Source of the DNA: an uncultured Oscillospiraceae bacterium
Lineage (GTDB): Bacteria; Bacillota; Clostridia; Oscillospirales; Acutalibacteraceae
NCBI GenBank assembly: GCA_900554535.1
Contig: USIA01000052.1
Coordinates: 1-10,108 of the forward strand
Direction of reading: 5' to 3'
DNA length: 10,108 nucleotides
Of the stretch, positions 5,457 to 10,108 are shown piece after piece (the stretch's first letter is position 1; each line of letters opens with the position of its first letter). Under the pieces are notes generated by a model that was not told the origin of the DNA, made no database searches, and saw only the letters and a program-made list of their open reading frames with translations. The position numbers and the translations under genes were made by a program.

Positions 5457-6302
5457 GTGCGTGTGATTAAAAAATTGAACAACAATTTTGCAATCTGCGT
5501 AGACAGAGATGGGAAGGAGTTTATCGCATACGGAAAGGGCATCGGCTTTCCCAAAACACCGTATGAGATTACCGATCCGACCGTGATCGACCGGCGCTTT
5601 TACGATGTGGATCAGAAATATCTGGCGCTCTTTAATGAGCTGCCAGAAAAGGTGCTGCATTTCACGGTCAAGCTGGTGGATATTGCACGCAACGAGTTGG
5701 ACTATGAGCTTAATCCCAATATCGTGCTGACGCTGGCCGACCACATCAACTTTTGTATCCAGCGTGCCAAACAACATATCTATGTTCAAATGCCGCTGAT
5801 CTACGAAGTGGAGCAGCAGTACCCGAGAGAGGGCAAGCTAGGACGCTATGCGCTCAAGCAGATCGAGCGGCGCTTTGCCATCCAGTTGAACCAGAACGAA
5901 GCGTCCGGCATTGCGCTGCATTTTGTCAACGCCCGCTACAACGCCAAAACAAAACGTGACGTTACCATGTACTGGCAGCAGATGTACGATGATGTGCTCG
6001 AGGATACGGTCAGCATCGTTGAGGGCGAAATGGGGTTCGTGATCAACCGCAGCTCGTTCAACTTTGCCCGTTATTCCTCCCATCTGATGTACCTGTTGCA
6101 GCGGCTGGGAACGGGGAGCGTGCTTGATTCCAACATCAGTGAGATGTACCGCTCGCTCAGGAGAGAACGCCCTAGAATTGCCCGATGCGTTGAGCTTATC
6201 GGGGACTATTTCCACCAAAAGTGGAATCTCTCGCTCCGCGAGGAAGAAAAACTGTATCTGTTGCTGCATATCAATCGGATATGCACACGGGAAGGGTTGT
6301 AA
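5457..6302 (+). CDS. licT: LicT/BglG-family transcription antiterminator
   Basis: The product (281 aa) is an RNA-binding antiterminator of full family length. Residues 1-55 are the CAT RNA-binding domain (VIKKLNNNFAICVDRDGKEF, then IAYGKGIGFPK). PRD1 (about 65-170) carries phosphorylation-site His96 (LADHINF) and His155 (IALHFVNAR). PRD2 (about 171-281) carries His209 (YSSHLMYLLQRL) and His271 (LLLHINRI), so all four regulatory histidines are present. In the family, the EII phosphorylates PRD1 to inhibit and HPr phosphorylates PRD2 to activate. The GTG start at 5457 has GAGGTGA 7 nt upstream; a second GTG at 5463 is too far. It is the first gene of the bgl operon, and its 3' end holds the 5' half of RAT2. 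Its targets are very likely RAT1 and RAT2. Confidence 0.93.
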   Translation: MRVIKKLNNNFAICVDRDGKEFIAYGKGIGFPKTPYEITDPTVIDRRFYDVDQKYLALFNELPEKVLHFTVKLVDIARNELDYELNPNIVLTLADHINFCIQRAKQHIYVQMPLIYEVEQQYPREGKLGRYALKQIERRFAIQLNQNEASGIALHFVNARYNAKTKRDVTMYWQQMYDDVLEDTVSIVEGEMGFVINRSSFNFARYSSHLMYLLQRLGTGSVLDSNISEMYRSLRRERPRIARCVELIGDYFHQKWNLSLREEEKLYLLLHINRICTREGL

Positions 6303-6324
6303 TCAACTTTTGAGCATTACCTTC
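6291..6324 (+). promoter_or_regulatory. RAT2: second antiterminator site, overlapping the licT stop
   Basis: Base stem GAAGG/CCTTC, 5' internal loop GTTGTAA, apical stem TCAA/TTGA with a CTT loop, 3' internal loop GCATTA. Both loops are identical to those of RAT1 while the stems differ in sequence, which argues that the loops are what the protein reads. The licT stop codon lies within it. Its right base arm CCTTC is also the left arm of the terminator at 6320-6375. Confidence 0.8.
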
Positions 6325-6375
6325 CGCAAGAGGACACGGCTTTGTTCGCTGTGCCCTGCCTGCGGGAGGTTTTTT
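6320..6375 (+). terminator. Intrinsic terminator between licT and the permease gene
   Basis: CCTTCCGCA (6320-6328) pairs with TGCGGGAGG (6361-6369). An inner CACGGC/GCTGTG stem closes the loop, and T6 follows at 6370-6375. It shares CCTTC with RAT2, so antitermination and termination are alternatives. Without antitermination only licT would be expressed. The remaining 6376-6446 shows nothing recognisable before the ribosome site AAGGAGG (6447-6453). Confidence 0.8.
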
Positions 6376-6462
6376 AATGCTTTGGATGCCGGCGGCGGAA
6401 GCGCGCCCGTTGTCAGCGTTCCAATCAGACAAACAGGTAACATACGAAGGAGGCTTATCCAA

Positions 6463-8340
6463 ATGGCGGATAATAAACAAATCGCCAAGCAGGTTTTGGA
6501 TGCGGTCGGCGGGAGGGAAAATGTATCCTCGGTCACGCACTGCATGACACGGCTGCGCTTTGTGTTGAAGGATCAGACCATTCCGGAGAAAAACAACATA
6601 ACCGGCATCAAGGGCGTTATCGGCGTCAACATTCAGGGCGGCCAGTACCAGGTGATCATCGGCAATTCGGTTGGCAACGTGTACAAGGAAATGGTTGCGT
6701 TGGGCGGCCTTTCGGATACGCCGAGTGCGGACAACAGCGCCCACAAGCAGAAAGCCAATCCGATTTCGGTTGCGTTCGACTTCATCTCGGGCTGCATGAC
6801 GCCGCTTTTTACAGCGATCATCGCAGGCGGCCTGATCAAGGTGCTGCTCATTGTCTTCGGGCCGACGTTGCTCGGCTGGCTATCGGATACAAGCGATACT
6901 TACGTCCTGATGAACGCGCTGGGCGACGCGCCGTTCTACTTTCTGCCCATCCTGGTGGCAATCACTGCCGCCAAAAAGCTGAACTGTAACTCATTTTTGG
7001 CAGCGATGGTATCATCCGTATTGATTTATCCGGATGTCATCACGCTACTGGGCGGCGACGCACCGACCCACCTGTTCGGCGTGATTCCAGTCATGCACGG
7101 CAACTATGCTTCGTCCATCATCCCGGCAATGCTGTCGACCATTCTGCTCAAATATGTGGAGATTCTGATCGACAAGATTACGCCGGATTGGTCAAAAAAC
7201 TTTTTGAAGCCGCTGCTCATTGTCGTCATCACCGCACCGATCACGCTTTGCCTCATTGCACCGCTAGGCCTGATGATCGGCAACGCACTGCAACTCGGGA
7301 TTAACACGATTTACGCTTATGTCCCGTGGCTGGCCTTGATGCTGTATGCCGGCGCGATGCCGTTCGTCGTTATGACCGGTATGCATTGGGCGTTTGTCCC
7401 GGCCTGTCTGATGGCACTGTCCGATCCAGGTTATGATGTGCTTCAGCTGGTTGCTATGCTGTGCAGCAATACGGCGCAGGCAGGCGCGACCTTTGGCGTG
7501 GCGTTCAAAACCAAGGATAAAGAATTGCGTCAGATGGCGTTCCCGGCCGGCATATCCGCACTGCTTGCGGGTGTAACCGAACCTGCCATGTACGGTGTTA
7601 CACTGCGTCTAAAGAAGCCGATGGTTGCAGCTTGCATTGCTGGCGCAGTGAGCGGCCTGATCTCCGGTATTGTCCATCTGAAGGCGTATGCATTTGCAAC
7701 CCCGTGCTTGACTGCAATCGTACAGTTTATTGCACCGGACGGCGGCAGCAACTTTATGTTTGCGTGCATTGTTTTCGCAGTGGCTCTGGTGCTGTCGTTC
7801 GTCCTGGCCTTCATCATGACCCCGTCGCATCAGGCGGCGAAGGCGCCTGATGTGCCTTCCACGCCGGTTCCGTCTGCTCCCGAAACGCCTCCCACGCCTG
7901 CTCTGACCGGTAAGGTGGAGATAGAGGCGCCGATTCCGGGCGCGGTTATCCCGCTGACCGAGGTCAAAGACAAGACGTTCGCCTCCGGCGTGCTGGGTGA
8001 GGGATATGCGATCGTCCCGTCCGAGGGGAAGGTATATGCGCCTTTTGACGGCACCTGTGAAAACCTGTTCGACACCCTGCACGCGATGGGTCTGGTGTCA
8101 GACAGCGGCGTAGAACTGCTTATCCATGTCGGCCTGGAGACCGTGAGACTGAATGGCGCGCCGTTTAAGGCACACATTAAGACCGGAGACAAATTCAAAA
8201 AAGGGGACCTGCTGCTGGAATTTGACATCGACGCCATCAAGGCTGCGGGCTGTGAAATCCAGACCCCGGTGATCGTGACCAATGCCGAGGACGTGGGCGG
8301 GATCACCATTGAAGGCAATAAAATTGTGATTGGAGGATAA
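6463..8340 (+). CDS. bglP: PTS beta-glucoside permease EIIBCA
   Basis: The product (625 aa) is a membrane permease that imports beta-glucosides with phosphorylation. EIIB (about 1-85) has the phospho-cysteine Cys27 in THCMTRLRF. EIIC (about 100-455) holds multiple hydrophobic membrane segments and the sugar-binding GVTEPAMYGV at 370-379. A Pro/Ala-rich linker (about 456-482) leads to EIIA (about 485-625), with the phospho-histidine His555 in LLIHVG and its partner His540 in TLHAMG. Domain order B-C-A is that of BglF/BglP. The start is set at ATG 6463, which begins exactly at EIIB with AAGGAGG 9 nt upstream. The frame is open 113 codons upstream but overlaps licT. Expression depends on RAT2. 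In the family this protein also phosphorylates the antiterminator when no substrate is transported. Confidence 0.95.
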   Translation: MADNKQIAKQVLDAVGGRENVSSVTHCMTRLRFVLKDQTIPEKNNITGIKGVIGVNIQGGQYQVIIGNSVGNVYKEMVALGGLSDTPSADNSAHKQKANPISVAFDFISGCMTPLFTAIIAGGLIKVLLIVFGPTLLGWLSDTSDTYVLMNALGDAPFYFLPILVAITAAKKLNCNSFLAAMVSSVLIYPDVITLLGGDAPTHLFGVIPVMHGNYASSIIPAMLSTILLKYVEILIDKITPDWSKNFLKPLLIVVITAPITLCLIAPLGLMIGNALQLGINTIYAYVPWLALMLYAGAMPFVVMTGMHWAFVPACLMALSDPGYDVLQLVAMLCSNTAQAGATFGVAFKTKDKELRQMAFPAGISALLAGVTEPAMYGVTLRLKKPMVAACIAGAVSGLISGIVHLKAYAFATPCLTAIVQFIAPDGGSNFMFACIVFAVALVLSFVLAFIMTPSHQAAKAPDVPSTPVPSAPETPPTPALTGKVEIEAPIPGAVIPLTEVKDKTFASGVLGEGYAIVPSEGKVYAPFDGTCENLFDTLHAMGLVSDSGVELLIHVGLETVRLNGAPFKAHIKTGDKFKKGDLLLEFDIDAIKAAGCEIQTPVIVTNAEDVGGITIEGNKIVIGG

Positions 8341-8347
8341 TAGACTC

Positions 8348-9787
8348 ATGGCATTACCGGAAAATTTCCTGTGGGGCGGCGCGACGGCCGCCAACCAGTG
8401 TGAGGGCGCGTGGGACCGCGATGGCAAGGGCGTTTCAGTTGCCGACATCTGCACGGGCGGCAAGTTCGGGCAGAGCAAACGCATCACGCCCGTGCTTGAA
8501 GAGGGAACGTTCTACCCCAGCCACGAGGCGATCCAGCACTACGATCGCTTCCGCGAGGATATTGCGCTGTTTGCAGAAATGGGCTTTAAATGCTATCGAT
8601 TCTCGATCGCGTGGACACGCATTTTCCCGAACGGCGACGAAACCGAACCCAATGAGGCAGGACTGCGCCACTATGACGAAGTCATTGACGAATGTCGAAA
8701 ATACGGCATTGAGCCACTGATCACGATCTCGCATTACGAGGTGCCGTTCGGTTTGACCAAAAAATGTAATTCCTGGGTCAGCCGTGATATGATCGGCTAC
8801 TATCTCAATTACTGCCGCGCGATCTTCACCCGCTACAAGGGCAAGGTCAAATACTGGCTGACCTTCAACGAGATCAACAGCGCTTCCGAGCCCATCGGTG
8901 CGCTGCTCAATCAGGGCATCCTAAACGACTTGGAGCATCCGACCGAGTTCATGAAGCAGCCGGACATCCCCCAGCAGCGCTATCAGGGTCTGCATCACAT
9001 GCTGGTGGCGAGCGCGCTTGCGGTCAAGATGGCGCACGAGATCGACCCGGACTACCGCGTGGGCAACATGATGCTCTATTCGGCCAGCTATCCGCTGACC
9101 TGCGACCCGGACGACGTGCTGGCCTGCCAGCAGTACAACCGCCGCTATAACTACTACTGCACGGATGTGCAGGCGCGCGGTGCCTATCCAGCTTTCGCAA
9201 AGCGTATGCTGGAGAAAATGGGCGTTACATTGGAGGTGAAGCCGGAGGATGCGGAAATCCTGAAAAACGGTACCGTAGACTTTATCACCTTCTCATATTA
9301 CATGTCCTCCTGCCAAACGGCAAAGGATATGGAGAGCGGTGAGGGGAACCTGCTCGGCGGCGTGACCAACCCGTACCTACCCACGTCTGACTGGGGTTGG
9401 CAGATCGATCCCAAGGGATTGCGCTACGCGCTCAACGACCTGTATGACCGTTATGGCCTGCCGCTGATGGTGGTCGAAAACGGCTTGGGCGCAAAGGACA
9501 AGATCGAGGCCGATGGCTCGATCAACGACGATTACCGCATTGACTATCTGCGCCAGCACATTGAGCAGATGAAGGAAGCGGTCAAAGACGGCGTGGACCT
9601 GATGGGCTATACCCCGTGGGGTTGCATCGATCTGGTTTCCGCGTCCACCGGCGAATACGCCAAACGCTATGGGATGATCTACGTTCGCCGCTATGATGAC
9701 GGCACCGGCGATTTTGCCCGGTTGAAGAAAAAGTCGTTCTACTGGTATAAGAAGGTTATCGCTACCAACGGCGAAGATTTGGATTAA
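8348..9787 (+). CDS. bglA: 6-phospho-beta-glucosidase, GH1
   Basis: The product (479 aa) is a cytosolic retaining glycosidase that splits 6-phospho-beta-glucosides delivered by the permease into glucose 6-phosphate and aglycone or sugar. N-terminal FLWGGATAANQCEGAW is typical of GH1. TFNEIN gives acid/base Glu175, and VVENGLG gives nucleophile Glu377. The SASTGEYAKRYG stretch supplies Ser433, Lys439 and Tyr441, the set that binds the 6-phosphate and separates phospho-glucosidases from plain beta-glucosidases. ATG 8348 follows GGAGG (8332-8336) and begins 7 nt after the permease stop, so translation is probably coupled. A TTG at 8330 would overlap the permease gene and lies upstream of the ribosome site, so I rejected it. 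Confidence 0.95.
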   Translation: MALPENFLWGGATAANQCEGAWDRDGKGVSVADICTGGKFGQSKRITPVLEEGTFYPSHEAIQHYDRFREDIALFAEMGFKCYRFSIAWTRIFPNGDETEPNEAGLRHYDEVIDECRKYGIEPLITISHYEVPFGLTKKCNSWVSRDMIGYYLNYCRAIFTRYKGKVKYWLTFNEINSASEPIGALLNQGILNDLEHPTEFMKQPDIPQQRYQGLHHMLVASALAVKMAHEIDPDYRVGNMMLYSASYPLTCDPDDVLACQQYNRRYNYYCTDVQARGAYPAFAKRMLEKMGVTLEVKPEDAEILKNGTVDFITFSYYMSSCQTAKDMESGEGNLLGGVTNPYLPTSDWGWQIDPKGLRYALNDLYDRYGLPLMVVENGLGAKDKIEADGSINDDYRIDYLRQHIEQMKEAVKDGVDLMGYTPWGCIDLVSASTGEYAKRYGMIYVRRYDDGTGDFARLKKKSFYWYKKVIATNGEDLD

Positions 9788-9800
9788 GAGTGATGATGAA

Positions 9801-10058
9801 ATGAAACAGTTTGAGTATGTGATTACCGATCCGATAGGCATCCATGCCCGCCCTGCAGGCCTACTGGTCAAGGAGGCCAAGAAGCATGCAAGCAAGATCA
9901 TGCTGCAGAAGGGAGAAAAATCTACAGATGCGACCCGCCTGATGAGTGTGATGGGTCTGGGCATTAAGTGCGGTGACACGCTTATCGTTACCGTTGAAGG
10001 CACGGATGAAGATGCTGCTGCTGAGGCGATGCAGGCGTTTTTCACTGCAAATCTGTAA
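9801..10058 (+). CDS. ptsH: HPr-like phosphocarrier with Ser46 replaced by Arg
   Basis: The product is an 85-aa phosphocarrier of normal HPr length. The active site GIHARPAG gives phospho-His15 and Arg17, so it should pass phosphate from Enzyme I to the EIIA domain. In the segment aligned to GK-VNLKSIMGVMSLG of B. subtilis HPr it reads STDATRLMSVMGLG, placing Arg at position 46 where HPr kinase normally phosphorylates Ser; Thr45 and Ser49 are nearby. It begins 13 nt after the glucosidase gene with only a weak AAGAG ribosome site and is the last visible gene of the bgl operon. It is probably an operon-dedicated paralogue besides a housekeeping HPr elsewhere. Its failure to act in catabolite repression is inference. 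Confidence 0.93.
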   Translation: MKQFEYVITDPIGIHARPAGLLVKEAKKHASKIMLQKGEKSTDATRLMSVMGLGIKCGDTLIVTVEGTDEDAAAEAMQAFFTANL

Positions 10059-10070
10059 AGTGAAAGCGGC

Positions 10071-10091
10071 GGGGCGGGTGGAAAACGCCCC
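10071..10091 (+). other. GC-rich hairpin downstream of the HPr gene
   Basis: GGGGCG and CGCCCC form a 6-bp stem with a 9-nt loop 12 bp after the HPr stop. There is no T run before the window ends, so it is only a weak candidate for the operon's end. Confidence 0.3.
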
Positions 10092-10108
10092 CCCAAGTAA
10101 CAACTCGA

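Noticed and set aside
5220..5789. Minus-strand open frame over the bgl leader and start of licT
   Set aside because: It crosses the RAT and terminator and is antisense to the well-supported licT; a shadow frame.
6124..6462. Open upstream extension of the permease frame (113 codons)
   Set aside because: It overlaps licT, RAT2 and the terminator, shows no PTS similarity, and the ATG at 6463 has an AAGGAGG ribosome site and begins at the EIIB domain.
1..10108. CRISPR arrays, tRNA or rRNA genes, phage genes
   Set aside because: No regularly spaced direct repeats, no tRNA-like cloverleaf noticed and no phage-type products; nothing supports them here.

Overview
The window looks like an accessory region of a Gram-positive anaerobe, most likely Clostridia (Ruminococcaceae/Oscillospiraceae-like). 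The basis is the purine-rich Shine-Dalgarno sites, a LicT-controlled beta-glucoside PTS operon, and several insertion-sequence types common in gut Firmicutes. The taxonomic call is inference from gene style only.

Left part (1-1953) is mobile-element debris. The 3' part of a zinc metallopeptidase gene (HELGH, minus strand, running off the left edge) is cut by an apparently intact IS30-family element (497-1590) with 27-bp imperfect terminal inverted repeats. Beyond it lies only the C-terminal tail of an IS256/Mutator-type transposase, then a strong hairpin. The missing half of the peptidase gene is not found on the far side of the IS, so the locus has been rearranged.

Middle part (1954-5175) is visibly AT-richer. 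A LysR-type regulator (minus strand, with a near-consensus promoter) faces away from a two-gene plus-strand operon. That operon encodes a KduD-like short-chain dehydrogenase and a metallo-beta-lactamase-fold hydrolase of the N-acyl-homoserine-lactonase type. Between regulator and operon sits a decayed stretch resembling part of an ISLre2-type transposase.

Right part (5340-10058) is a GC-richer, complete beta-glucoside utilisation operon: antiterminator (licT/bglG), PTS EIIBCA permease, GH1 6-phospho-beta-glucosidase and a dedicated HPr. Control is by transcription antitermination at two places, the leader and the licT/permease gap. Each place has a RAT hairpin overlapping an intrinsic terminator, the layout of the E. 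coli bgl operon. Both RATs share the same variant internal-loop sequences. The HPr keeps His15 but has Arg where the regulatory Ser46 normally sits. The permease would import and phosphorylate aryl- or di-beta-glucosides, the GH1 enzyme would cleave the 6-phospho-sugar, HPr would supply phosphate to the EIIA domain, and LicT activity would be set by phosphorylation of its PRD histidines.

The most notable observations are the variant RAT pair, the Ser46-less operonic HPr, an inverted repeat in the IS30 element placed to hide the transposase start codon in read-through transcripts, and the pairing of a lactonase-type hydrolase with a sugar-acid-type dehydrogenase.
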